Source of the DNA: WTFY01 sp965205685
Lineage (GTDB): Bacteria > Pseudomonadota > Gammaproteobacteria > UBA4575
Assembly (NCBI GenBank): GCA_965205685.1
Contig: OZ242174.1
Span: 558,001-622,000, forward strand
Direction of reading: 5' to 3'
DNA: 64,000 bases
This document shows positions 8,068 through 16,303 of the stretch, piece after piece. Within the stretch, counting starts at the first letter, position 1, and the number at the start of each line of letters is the position of its first letter. The notes under the pieces are model-generated. The model did not search any database. It saw nothing but the letters and a program-made list of their open reading frames with translations, and had not been told where the DNA came from. The translations under genes were made by a program, and so were the position numbers.

Positions 8068-8958
8068 CTAGGCAAGTTCTTTCAGGACGCGTTCCATGGT
8101 CGATCCGAGTTCAGACGGGTCCGGCGCGACAGTGACACCTGCATCCCTTAACAGTTCTACCTTCTCGGCGGCACTTTCACCCTTGCCGGATACGATGGCA
8201 CCCGCATGACCCATGCGACGTCCCTTGGGTGCCGTCAGTCCTGCAATGTAGGCAACCAGCGGTTTGGTCATATGATTTTTAAAATACTCCGCAGCATCGG
8301 CTTCCTGGGGTCCTCCGATTTCGCCGATCAGCATGACGGCCTCGGTCTCCGGGTCTGCTTCAAACAGTTCAAGAATATCGCGGTGAGAACAGCCGTTGAT
8401 GGGGTCACCACCAATTCCGACACTGGTGCTGATTCCAATGCCACTTGCCTTCATCTGGGATGCAGCTTCGTAACCAAGTGTGCCTGAGCGTGCAACGATA
8501 CCTACGTTTCCGGGGATATAGATATGCCCTGGCATGATGCCTAGCAGGCATCTATCCGGGCTGATCGTTCCGGCGCAGTTGGGGCCGGTCAGCCGCATGC
8601 GGTCTTCTTTCTTGTAGCGGTACATGTAACGCTTTACAAGCATCATGTCCTGTGCGGGGATACCATCGGTAATTGCGACACAGGTTTTGATGCCCGCATC
8701 GGCCGCTTCCATGATTGAGTCAGCAGCAAATGAAGCGGGTACGAACACGATACTGGCTTCGGCCCCGGTTTCCTCCACCGCATCCTTCATCGTGTTAAAC
8801 ACAGGCAGGTCGAGATGGGTCTGTCCGCCCTTACCGGGGGTTACGCCGCCGACCACCTGAGTGCCGTATTCAAGCATTTCCTTGGCGTGGAACGTGCCAA
8901 TTTTGCCTGTGAAGCCCTGGATCAGTACCTTGGTATTGCTATCAATCATTATGCTCAT
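8068..8958 (-). CDS. mtkB: Malate-CoA ligase (malate thiokinase) alpha subunit MtkB
   Basis: With MtkA it converts malate, CoA and ATP to malyl-CoA, the substrate of malyl-CoA lyase. The 296 residues are SucD-like: N-terminal CoA-binding Rossmann domain with VLIQGFTGKIGTFHAKEM at 11-28, GGVTPGKGG at 37-45, and phosphorylated His251 in GRRMGHAGAI. Long segments match MtkB of Methylorubrum (SITDGIPAQDMM type, MPGHIY, IGEIGGPQEA). An AGGAG site stands 6 bases before the ATG. Succinyl-CoA synthetase is the alternative, but the order mtkA-mtkB beside mclA and sgaA and the closer similarity to MtkB favour malate. Confidence 0.9.
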   Translation of the reverse strand: MSIMIDSNTKVLIQGFTGKIGTFHAKEMLEYGTQVVGGVTPGKGGQTHLDLPVFNTMKDAVEETGAEASIVFVPASFAADSIMEAADAGIKTCVAITDGIPAQDMMLVKRYMYRYKKEDRMRLTGPNCAGTISPDRCLLGIMPGHIYIPGNVGIVARSGTLGYEAASQMKASGIGISTSVGIGGDPINGCSHRDILELFEADPETEAVMLIGEIGGPQEADAAEYFKNHMTKPLVAYIAGLTAPKGRRMGHAGAIVSGKGESAAEKVELLRDAGVTVAPDPSELGSTMERVLKELA

Positions 8959-8975
8959 GGGTGTCTCCTAACGCT

Positions 8976-10154
8976 TTATGAGGCTTCAATCGCACGGTTG
9001 CGTTCTGCCACAACTTTCTCTGCAGCTTCAGACAACGTATCCGCGGTGATGACCGGATGGCCACTGTCTTTGAGCATCTGCATGCCTTTTTCCACATTTG
9101 TTCCGGAAAGACGTACAACGACGGGAGTTCTTACATTCAGCTTGTCGAATGCCTGTATCACGCCCTCTGCAATCCAGTCACAGCGGTTGATGCCGGCGAA
9201 AATGTTGACCAGCATGGCCTTGACGTTTTCGTCATCCAGCACCAGCCTGAAGGCCTTGGTCACCCGGTCCGGGGAGGCGCCGCCGCCGATGTCCAGAAAG
9301 TTGGCCGGTTCACCGCCTTTGTGTTTGATCATGTCCATGGTTGCCATCGCCAGTCCTGCACCATTGATCATGCAGCCGATATCACCATCCAGCCCTACGT
9401 AACTCAGGCCCCTGTCCGATGCTGCGGTCTCACGCGAGTCTTCCTGAGACTTGTCACGCAACTCGGAGATTTTCGGTCTTCGGAAGAGGGCGTTGTCATC
9501 AAAGCTCATCTTGGCATCCAGTGCCAGGATGTGGTTGTCCTTGGTAACCACCAGGGGATTGATTTCTACCAGGGTCGCGTCAAGTTCACGAAAGGCCTGA
9601 TACGCGCCTTCGATGCAATGCACTGCCTGGCTGATCATCTCGGGATGGATATTCAGGGCAAATCCGAGCTCCCGCGCCTGGAAATCCCGCAAGCCTACGG
9701 CAGGCTCGACTTCCAGCCTGTGGATGCTCCCCGGCTTGGTTGCAGCCACTTCTTCGATATCCATGCCGCCTTCGGTTGAGGTGACGATCGTGACACGCTG
9801 CTTGTTTCTATCCAGCACCAGGGCGAGATAAATCTCGCGTTCTATGTCTGCAACCTGTTCGATGTAGAGCCGGTAAACGACCTTCCCGCCGGGGCCGGTC
9901 TGATGGGTAACCAGGCGTTTGCCGAGCAGCTCCTCGGCTGCATTCCAGATTTCCTCGTCGCTTGAGCAAATCTTGATTCCGCCGGCCTTGCCTCGTGCAC
10001 CGGAATGAATCTGTGCCTTGACGGCCCACTGGTGTCCGCCGATCTCCTTGGCGCGGTACACCGCCTGTTCTGGGCTGTACGCCAGACCCCCGGGTGAGAT
10101 CCCGACACCGAACTCCGATAGCAATTCTTTCGCTTGATACTCATGAATATCCAC
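8976..10154 (-). CDS. mtkA: Malate-CoA ligase (malate thiokinase) beta subunit MtkA
   Basis: ATP-grasp subunit of malate thiokinase. The 392-residue protein shares long identical stretches with Methylorubrum MtkA, including HEYQAKELL, SGARGKAGGIK, NINPLVVTKD-type EINPLVVTKD, ALDAKMSFDDNALFRR and NGAGLAMATMDMIKH. I place the start at GTG 10154 rather than the in-frame ATG two codons earlier (10160). A strong GGGAGGG ribosome site sits about 8 bases before the GTG but directly abuts the ATG, and the GTG start gives MDIHEYQAK, matching the family's MDVHEYQAK. A 139-base gap separates it from mclA, so an internal promoter is possible. MtkB follows after 17 bases. Confidence 0.92.
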   Translation of the reverse strand: MDIHEYQAKELLSEFGVGISPGGLAYSPEQAVYRAKEIGGHQWAVKAQIHSGARGKAGGIKICSSDEEIWNAAEELLGKRLVTHQTGPGGKVVYRLYIEQVADIEREIYLALVLDRNKQRVTIVTSTEGGMDIEEVAATKPGSIHRLEVEPAVGLRDFQARELGFALNIHPEMISQAVHCIEGAYQAFRELDATLVEINPLVVTKDNHILALDAKMSFDDNALFRRPKISELRDKSQEDSRETAASDRGLSYVGLDGDIGCMINGAGLAMATMDMIKHKGGEPANFLDIGGGASPDRVTKAFRLVLDDENVKAMLVNIFAGINRCDWIAEGVIQAFDKLNVRTPVVVRLSGTNVEKGMQMLKDSGHPVITADTLSEAAEKVVAERNRAIEAS

Positions 10155-10293
10155 TTGCATTCCCTCCCGAGAAATAATTCGTTTCTATCGCCTATCCGTT
10201 GCTCTTCAATACATCCTGCCGGATGGATAGATGTTCAAAATCCAAACACCTACCGGGAGCCTACAATAGACGAACGGAATAACTGCTGAGATG

Positions 10294-11235
10294 CTAGGAC
10301 CTGGCAGCAATGGCCTCAGCGGCGCGCACAACATTTTCAGCCATGCGTGCAGATGCTGCATCAATCATTTTACCATCGAGTGAGGCAGCGCCCTTACCCT
10401 CTTTGGCAGCCTTTTCCAGCTCTTCCAGAATCCTTTTAGCCCGGTTGATCTCGGCTTCAGGCGGCGTAAAGACTTCATTTGCCAGTTCGATCTGCTTGGG
10501 ATGAATCGCCCATTTTCCTTCACACCCCAAGGCAGCCGCGCGGCGTGCAGCCAAAAGATACCCGTCCGGATCGTCGAAATCCCCGAATGGGCCGTCAATC
10601 GGGCGCAGCCCATACGCCCGGCAGGCGACCGTCATGCGTGAAATTGCTGCATGCCACTGATCGCCCGGGTAATCCGGGTTCAAGCCGCCAATGTTGACCG
10701 TTCTGGCACGGTTGCTTGCAGCATAATCCGCCACACCAAAATGCATGGCTTCCATGCGCGCACTGGAAGTAGCAATGGCTTCCACGTTGGCCATGCCCAA
10801 AGCTGTCTCGATCAGGGCTTCCAGTCCAATTCGGTTTTCCAGTCCCTTGGCCTCTTCTATCTGGGTCACCATGGCGTCCACCATGTATACATCACCGGTG
10901 GTTCCCACCTTGGGAATGAGTATGGTGTCCAGCTTGCTGCCTGCCTGTTCCACCACGTCCACTACATCGCGATACATATAATGGGTGTCCAGTCCGTTGA
11001 TGCGCACAGAGACCGTTTTCCCATGACCTTTCCAGTCGAACTCGTTGAGCGCGGCAATGACGTTCTTTCGTGCCTGTACCTTGTCATCAGGTGCCACGGC
11101 ATCTTCAAGATCCAGAAACACATAATCTGCAGCACAGGTCACGGCCTTCTCCAGCATCCTGGGGTTGGAGCCGGGCACAGCCAGTTCGCAACGTTGCAAT
11201 CGCTGCCTGGCCGGTTTGTATTGGGTAAAGCTCAT
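10294..11235 (-). CDS. mclA: Malyl-CoA lyase
   Basis: Cleaves malyl-CoA to glyoxylate and acetyl-CoA, regenerating the C2 acceptor of the serine cycle. The 313-residue CitE-type TIM-barrel protein carries ELAVPGSN near residue 18, FLDLEDAVAPDDK near 40, INGLDTHYMYRDVVD, the long GLEALIETALGMANVEAIATSS block, RPIDGPFGDFDDPDGY and GKWAIHPKQIELANEVF. All are nearly identical to Methylorubrum Mcl1. It is somewhat shorter than that homologue in the region after GGLNPDY. The ATG overlaps the sgaA stop (ATGA) and has an AAGGAAA ribosome site, so the two are translationally coupled. Confidence 0.95.
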   Translation of the reverse strand: MSFTQYKPARQRLQRCELAVPGSNPRMLEKAVTCAADYVFLDLEDAVAPDDKVQARKNVIAALNEFDWKGHGKTVSVRINGLDTHYMYRDVVDVVEQAGSKLDTILIPKVGTTGDVYMVDAMVTQIEEAKGLENRIGLEALIETALGMANVEAIATSSARMEAMHFGVADYAASNRARTVNIGGLNPDYPGDQWHAAISRMTVACRAYGLRPIDGPFGDFDDPDGYLLAARRAAALGCEGKWAIHPKQIELANEVFTPPEAEINRAKRILEELEKAAKEGKGAASLDGKMIDAASARMAENVVRAAEAIAARS

Positions 11236-12500
11236 CTTGATTTCCTTGTTGATTTTTTCTTTGCGGCTCTTGCCTCACGCGGGGCCTTGACTGAACCGAA
11301 CTTCTTTATCTTCTTGGCAGTTTTGCGGTAGTACTCTCCGGCTGCGGCAACCCCGCTACCGGCTTTGACATTCATTCCCGCATCCCGCATCGCCATTTCC
11401 ACAGTGCCTAGCACGGCCATCATTCGTGCCTCATTGTTATCCCCGAGGTGTCCAATCCGGAACACCTTGCCGGCCACTTTGGACAGCCCTGCACCCAGGG
11501 AAATATTGTAGCGGTGATAAGCAATGTGGATGACTTCGGCAGCATTGACACTTGGAGGAACCTCGATCGCGGTCACCGTGTCGGAGTACCATTTGGGTGA
11601 CTTTGCACAGGGTTTCAGTCCCCAGGCCTTGACGGCCTTTCGCACACCTTCTGCCAATCGATGGTGGCGCTTGAATACATTTTCCAGACCCTCATCCATG
11701 AGCAGGTCTATGGCAGCACGCAGTCCCCGCAACATGGGTACCGAGGGGGTATAAGGGAAATATCCGTCCTTGTTGGTATTGATATGATCCTGAATGTCCA
11801 GGAAGCAACGTGCACAGCGGGCTTGTTTACGTGCCCTGAGGGCTTTCGGGCTGAACGCCACGATGGCCATTCCCGCCGGCAACATGAATCCTTTCTGTGA
11901 TCCGCTGACGGCTACGTCCACGCCCCACTGGTCCATGCGAAAATCAATGCTCGCGATAGAGCTGACTCCATCAACCATCAGCATTGCCGGATGCTTGACG
12001 GCGTCCATCGCCTTGCGCAGGCTGGCAATATCGCTGGTGACTCCGGTGGCAGTTTCGTTATGACAAACCACCACGGCCCGAATCCGGTGTTCCTTGTCCG
12101 CAGCGAGAATACGCTTGAACTTGCCGATCGGAACGCCTTCTCCCCAGGGGGTTTCGACAAGGTCGACCTCCAGGCCAATCCGGCATGCGAGGTCATACCA
12201 CAGGTGACTGAACTGACCGAAGCGCGTGGTGAGGATCTTGTCCCCGGGGGACATGGTATTGGCGAGTGCTACCTCCCAGCCTGCGGTACCTGTGGCTGGA
12301 AACAGAAAACAGGTTCCCTTGGTTGTCTTGAATATTTTTTTGCAGTCGCGAAGCAGGGGTTTGACGAGTTCTGGAAAATCTGGGGCCCGGTGATCCTCTT
12401 GCGGGACGATCATGGCGTTTTGCACGGCCTGCGGAATGTGGGTCGGACCCGGGGCAAACAGATAATTTCGTCCAGGAAATGATAGTTTTTCGCTAGGCAT
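11232..12500 (-). CDS. sgaA: Serine-glyoxylate aminotransferase
   Basis: PLP enzyme converting serine and glyoxylate to hydroxypyruvate and glycine in the serine cycle. The 422 residues belong to class V aminotransferases (AGXT type): GRNYLFAPGPTHIP near the N-terminus, FPATGTAGWEVALANT around 67-82, Asp177 in MVDGVSSIAS, and the PLP lysine Lys203 in SGSQKGFM. A C-terminal tail of about 35 residues is strikingly Lys/Arg-rich and extends beyond the catalytic fold. It is the first gene of the sgaA-mclA pair, with an AAGGA site before the ATG. The upstream gap of 254 bases towards the formyltransferase gene presumably holds the operon promoter, but no convincing hexamers were found there. Confidence 0.93.
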   Translation of the reverse strand: MPSEKLSFPGRNYLFAPGPTHIPQAVQNAMIVPQEDHRAPDFPELVKPLLRDCKKIFKTTKGTCFLFPATGTAGWEVALANTMSPGDKILTTRFGQFSHLWYDLACRIGLEVDLVETPWGEGVPIGKFKRILAADKEHRIRAVVVCHNETATGVTSDIASLRKAMDAVKHPAMLMVDGVSSIASIDFRMDQWGVDVAVSGSQKGFMLPAGMAIVAFSPKALRARKQARCARCFLDIQDHINTNKDGYFPYTPSVPMLRGLRAAIDLLMDEGLENVFKRHHRLAEGVRKAVKAWGLKPCAKSPKWYSDTVTAIEVPPSVNAAEVIHIAYHRYNISLGAGLSKVAGKVFRIGHLGDNNEARMMAVLGTVEMAMRDAGMNVKAGSGVAAAGEYYRKTAKKIKKFGSVKAPREARAAKKKSTRKSR

Positions 12501-12731
12501 GGTCAGGAATCCTTAATTGTAAATTTGGTAAAAAATGCAAACGCCTCGATGGTTGTCGCTACAGTCAGGGCAGTCATTTCTTCATACAGGAAGCTTTTGT
12601 CCGAAAAACTAGGCATCCTGCCACAAGCACAGCACTTGACTCAAGCAATTTGGTCATCGAAAAGGGTGATTTCCGGGATGGTTTCAGGCCTGCGCAAACC
12701 CCTGAGAGTAAAATGCGGGGTTCTGCGGGCG

Positions 12732-12754
12732 TACGGGGGGTCCGCGTCCCCGTA
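12732..12754 (-). terminator. Hairpin directly after the formyltransferase stop codon
   Basis: TACGGGG (12732-12738) and CCCCGTA (12748-12754) form a 7-base stem with a 9-base loop immediately after the stop at 12755. On the minus strand there is only a late TTTT run, so efficiency is doubtful. It would close the cyclo-ligase/formyltransferase unit upstream of sgaA. Confidence 0.4.
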
Positions 12755-13672
12755 TTACGGCTGTTTTTCAGGGTGCAGGAAAATAAAGCTTTTGCCCAGG
12801 CGCCCGCCGTAGTTGCCGGCAGAAATCATCTTCAGGCCCGGTGTGTCGACAGAAGCTTTGATCGCGGCCTGTGTGGCATCGATGATCGGCTGCATGCCCT
12901 GACCGTTCATGATGATCTCCATCACGGAGTGCACACCCTCCGGGAGTCCCGCCTCGACCTCCGGATTCTCCTGCAGCAGCGGGCAGAACTTCTCATAGGT
13001 GCTGGCAATGGTGAAGTCGTAATTGCTGCCGGCCTTGGAACCACTGCCGGCAATGCCGCCCGGAAACGTCGTAATGACGCCGGGCATGGGTAGAATCGCC
13101 TCAACCCCTTTTTCCGCCGCCTCCAGCGCGGAGTCAACGCTGTCCCCGAAAAACCACAGATTGCCGCCCATCAGGCCGTCGGCATAACCAAGCCTGCGGT
13201 CGAGGACGAACTCGCCTCCCAGGATCGGGATCCACCACATTTTGCGCCCGTATCGTTCGATGCGTCTTTGATAACCGTTGCCAAAGTAAGCCACCTTGCG
13301 ACCCATGTGATAGTACTCTTCCGAGTCAATCAGGTTGAAGCACGAAGCGGTCGGGCAGGTGAGGACATTCTGGCTGATCCGTACCAGGGCCGAACGCTCC
13401 AGGGCCTCGACCCGGTCCTTTCGAAAACGCGGGATATGCAACTGTACGATTGCACCCGGGCGCCCATCCGGTGTGATGAAATCCTCATCGCCGCCGGGGC
13501 CCACGTAGCGGTCCATGCCTGCCTCGCAGTCACACAAGATTGAGCTTGAGGCATTCCCGGTCGCTGCATGCACCGCATGGTCCAGCCATTTTCGGTCACG
13601 TGCAGTGATCAGGAATTCAGTGTATAGGCTCCTGAACGCTTCGGCGTAGGTATCATCGATAATTGCTGCCAC
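12755..13672 (-). CDS. fhcD: Formylmethanofuran:tetrahydromethanopterin formyltransferase (Ftr/FhcD)
   Basis: Transfers the formyl group between tetrahydromethanopterin and methanofuran in the C1 oxidation pathway. The 305 residues align end to end with archaeal Ftr and bacterial FhcD: IDDTYAEAF at the N-terminus, CDCEAGMDRY, TPDGRPG, SQNVLTCPTAS, GRKMWWIPILGGEF, FPGGIAGSGSKAGSNYDF and the C-terminal ISAGNYGGRLGK. An insertion (GPGGDEDF) precedes TPDGRPG. It starts at GTG, 2 bases after the stop of the cyclo-ligase gene, so the two are coupled. In known bacteria fhcD lies in an fhcABDC cluster; here fhcA, fhcB and fhcC are absent from the window, which is unusual. Confidence 0.9.
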   Translation of the reverse strand: MAAIIDDTYAEAFRSLYTEFLITARDRKWLDHAVHAATGNASSSILCDCEAGMDRYVGPGGDEDFITPDGRPGAIVQLHIPRFRKDRVEALERSALVRISQNVLTCPTASCFNLIDSEEYYHMGRKVAYFGNGYQRRIERYGRKMWWIPILGGEFVLDRRLGYADGLMGGNLWFFGDSVDSALEAAEKGVEAILPMPGVITTFPGGIAGSGSKAGSNYDFTIASTYEKFCPLLQENPEVEAGLPEGVHSVMEIIMNGQGMQPIIDATQAAIKASVDTPGLKMISAGNYGGRLGKSFIFLHPEKQP

Positions 13673-13674
13673 GA

Positions 13675-14313
13675 CTACCCCCGTCCAATCCCTTCATAGA
13701 CCGCATCCTCGCTGATCACCATGTCCATGTAGACGTCATGCGGGGCGACCAGGACCTCGTCAAACAGTTGTGACTCGTAACACAGCGCGACCAGCGGGCA
13801 ATCCGGCCGGGCCTTCTCCAGCAGGCGGTCATAGTAGCCTTGACCGTTTCCCATGCGTCCCCCTTTCCGGTCAAAGCCCACGCCGGGCACCATGATGATA
13901 TCGAGGTCCTCGGGCTCCGCCTCTTTTTCCGGATTTCCCCACAGTTCCCTCGGGGGTTCCAAAATGTTCCACTTTCCAACGACCATCTCTTCCAGGCTTT
14001 CCATCCACCAGAGCCCGAGCTTGTTCTCACCATTCTCATCCTCGGTGCAATAGGGCACGATGATCTTTTTTTCGCCCTTGGCCACTTCTTCGAGCAACTG
14101 TGGCTTGGTTCGGGTCTCGGAGCGGCAGTCGATGTACCACATCGCGGTTTTTGCGCGCTGGTATTCGGGCAGGGCCATAAATTTCTGACAGGCCCGGGCA
14201 CTGATCTCATCCTTGTTCTCTTGCGCATTGCGTCGATCATAGGCCTGGCGGCGCATCTTGTTCTTGCGTTCCATTACGGCTTCTAGCTCTTCGGGGGACA
14301 GTAATGTAGCCAT
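13675..14313 (-). CDS. ygfA: 5-formyltetrahydrofolate cyclo-ligase (MTHFS) family protein
   Basis: ATP-dependent conversion of 5-formyl-tetrahydrofolate to methenyl-tetrahydrofolate. The 212-residue protein has the family hallmark GRMGNGQGYYDRLL at about 153-166, the MVPGVGFD strand before it, and basic residues near the N-terminus (ERKNKMRRQAYDRRN) expected to bind ATP. The ATG at 14313 has an AGGAG site 5 bases upstream; a GTG one codon earlier is too close to it. Coupling to Ftr/FhcD suggests a dedicated role in C1 metabolism, perhaps supplying methenyl-folate to MtdA, rather than only salvage (inference). YgfA-type housekeeping enzymes are normally next to 6S RNA and zapA, which is not the case here. 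Confidence 0.85.
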   Translation of the reverse strand: MATLLSPEELEAVMERKNKMRRQAYDRRNAQENKDEISARACQKFMALPEYQRAKTAMWYIDCRSETRTKPQLLEEVAKGEKKIIVPYCTEDENGENKLGLWWMESLEEMVVGKWNILEPPRELWGNPEKEAEPEDLDIIMVPGVGFDRKGGRMGNGQGYYDRLLEKARPDCPLVALCYESQLFDEVLVAPHDVYMDMVISEDAVYEGIGRG

Positions 14314-14357
14314 CACAACTCCTGAGTTATCGTTCTCGTTATTCCGGATAGGTCATT

Positions 14358-14398
14358 GGCAACCGGAAGGGACAATCCTAAAGGATTTGCAGGTTGCC
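14358..14398. repeat. Nested inverted repeat between ilvD and the cyclo-ligase gene
   Basis: Outer arms GGCAACC (14358-14364) and GGTTGCC (14392-14398) enclose an inner stem AATCC/GGATT (14374-14378, 14383-14387). It lies 17 bases after the ilvD stop and 45 bases before the cyclo-ligase ATG. It has no U-tract on the minus strand, so it may be a processed 3' end of ilvD, an operator, or a leader structure for the C1 unit. Confidence 0.4.
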
Positions 14399-14414
14399 TG
14401 ACAATTTCGGATTT

Positions 14415-16097
14415 TCAGTCCGTGGTGGCCCCGCTTGAGGCCGAGCGCACCTGCCGGGCATATTTGGCCAAAACCCCTTTCGAGTAACGGGCCTTGGGCG
14501 GCCGCCACTGCCGTTTTCTTTGCCCCAGCTCTTTCTTGGAAAGTTTGACGTTGATCTCGCGCTTTTGGGCATCGATGGTGATCAGATCCCCGTTTTTCAG
14601 CAGTGCCAAAGGCCCGCCTACTGCGGCTTCGGGGGTAATGTGGCCAACCACGAAGCCGTGGCTGCCACCCGAGAAGCGACCGTCCGTGATCAGGGCCACG
14701 TCCTTGCCCAGTCCCTTGCCCATGATGGCCGAGGTCGGGGACAGCATCTCGCGCATGCCCGGGCCTCCTTTCGGTCCTTCATAGCGTATTACCACCACAT
14801 CCCCTTTTCTGACACCGCCATCCAGGATCCTTGCCAGCGCCTTCTCCTCCGAGGGGAAAATGCGCGCTTTGCCGGTAAAGTGCAGGCCTTCCTTTCCGGA
14901 GATTTTTGCCACGGCCCCTTCAGGCGCAAGATTCCCATACAGGATCACGAGGTGGCTGTCCTTTTTGATCGGGTCAGCAAAACTGCGCACGATGTCTTGG
15001 GATTTGGGATATGGCCTGATGCCGCGCAGATTCTGTCGCAAGGTCTTGCCCGTGACCGTCAGGCAGTCCCCGTGCAGCAGTCCCTTGTCCAGCAACATGC
15101 GCATCAAGGGCTGAATGCCGCCGATTTCGATCAATTCGGACATCATGTACCGGCCGCTCGGTCGCAGATCGGCCAGCACCGGCACTTTCTTGCCAACCCG
15201 TGTGAAATCATCGAGGCTCAGCCTTACACCGATGGCATGTGCCATCGCCAGCAGGTGCAGCACCGCATTGGTCGATCCTCCCAGTGCGGTCACCACGGTG
15301 ATCGCATTCAGAAAGGCCTTCCGGGTCATGATGTCCTTGGGGCAGATATTTTTCTGTACCAGCTGCACGACGGCCTTGCCCGCGGCCAGGCAGTCAAGCT
15401 GCTTGTCTTTCGAGATTGCATTTTGCGCCGAACTGTTCGGCAGGCTCATGCCCAGTGCCTCGATGGCACTGGCCATGGTGTTGGCCGTGTACATCCCGCC
15501 ACAGGACCCCGCGCCCGGGATGGCCGCGCATTCAACCTGCTTGAGTTCGCGGTCCGACAACTGGTTTTTTGCGTGCTGTCCCACGGCCTCGAACACCGAA
15601 ACCACATCGACCTTCGTGTTCTTGTAGTGCCCCGGCTGGATGGTGCCCCCGTAGACGAATATCGACGGGCGATTTAGGCGCGCCATGGCAATCAGGCAGC
15701 CGGGCATGTTCTTGTCGCAGCCGCCGATGGCCACCATGCCATCAAATCCCTCGCAGCCCACAACCGTCTCGATGGAGTCGGCGATGACTTCCCGGGAAAC
15801 CAAGGAATACTTCATGCCCTCGGTGCCCATGGAAATGCCGTCAGATACCGTGATGGTGTTGAAGATCACGGCTTTTCCGCCGGCCTGGTCGGCACCCCGG
15901 GCAGCCTCATCGGCCAGTGTATTGATGTGCATGTTGCAGGGCGTCACCATGCTCCATGTGGATGCGATGCCGATCTGCTCTTTTGAGAAATCATCATCCT
16001 TGAAGCCGACTGCCCGCAGCATGGCGCGGCTCGGTGCCCGCTCCACACCATCCACGATGATGGAAGAATGGTTGCGTGACGGTTTGCGTTTGCTCAA
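14415..16097 (-). CDS. ilvD: Dihydroxy-acid dehydratase
   Basis: Dehydrates 2,3-dihydroxy-isovalerate and -methylvalerate in valine and isoleucine synthesis. The 560-residue protein belongs to the IlvD/Edd family. Three cysteines expected to bind the iron-sulfur cluster are visible: Cys54 in TPCNMH, Cys127 in GGCDKNMPGC and Cys199 in GAGSCGGMYTANTM, a pattern typical of the [2Fe-2S] type. The C-terminal GPKGGPGMREML and TDGRFSGGSHGFVVGHI blocks complete the signature. It stands alone: the iron importer lies about 200 bases upstream, with no ribosomal coupling. Of the other branched-chain genes only ilvE appears in the window, 7 kb away on the other strand. Confidence 0.95.
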   Translation of the reverse strand: MSKRKPSRNHSSIIVDGVERAPSRAMLRAVGFKDDDFSKEQIGIASTWSMVTPCNMHINTLADEAARGADQAGGKAVIFNTITVSDGISMGTEGMKYSLVSREVIADSIETVVGCEGFDGMVAIGGCDKNMPGCLIAMARLNRPSIFVYGGTIQPGHYKNTKVDVVSVFEAVGQHAKNQLSDRELKQVECAAIPGAGSCGGMYTANTMASAIEALGMSLPNSSAQNAISKDKQLDCLAAGKAVVQLVQKNICPKDIMTRKAFLNAITVVTALGGSTNAVLHLLAMAHAIGVRLSLDDFTRVGKKVPVLADLRPSGRYMMSELIEIGGIQPLMRMLLDKGLLHGDCLTVTGKTLRQNLRGIRPYPKSQDIVRSFADPIKKDSHLVILYGNLAPEGAVAKISGKEGLHFTGKARIFPSEEKALARILDGGVRKGDVVVIRYEGPKGGPGMREMLSPTSAIMGKGLGKDVALITDGRFSGGSHGFVVGHITPEAAVGGPLALLKNGDLITIDAQKREINVKLSKKELGQRKRQWRPPKARYSKGVLAKYARQVRSASSGATTD

Positions 16098-16303
16098 AGC
16101 CGGTTACCTGCTACATGCAGCCATCCAGGGAGGATGGCACCAAAAGAAGTCCTCTACGCGCGTTCGATCTGCAGTCTTGGCGGATCGATGCGCATTGTAT
16201 TTTTGGCTTTTTATAGCGGTTAAGCGTTGGGAATGCAAAGTTTTACTCGATCATGCGGACTTGCCGATCCCTCAGGGGGAGCGTGGTTGACTGAAAGCCA
16301 GCC

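Noticed and set aside
8068..10154. Succinyl-CoA synthetase (sucCD) as identity of the thiokinase pair
   Set aside because: Sequence blocks match MtkA/MtkB more closely and neighbours are mclA, sgaA and hprA, so malate thiokinase is preferred; dual activity is not excluded.
14520..15677. Open frame of 385 codons antisense to ilvD
   Set aside because: ilvD is unambiguous; the antisense frame has His/Gln-rich low-complexity composition typical of a codon-bias shadow.
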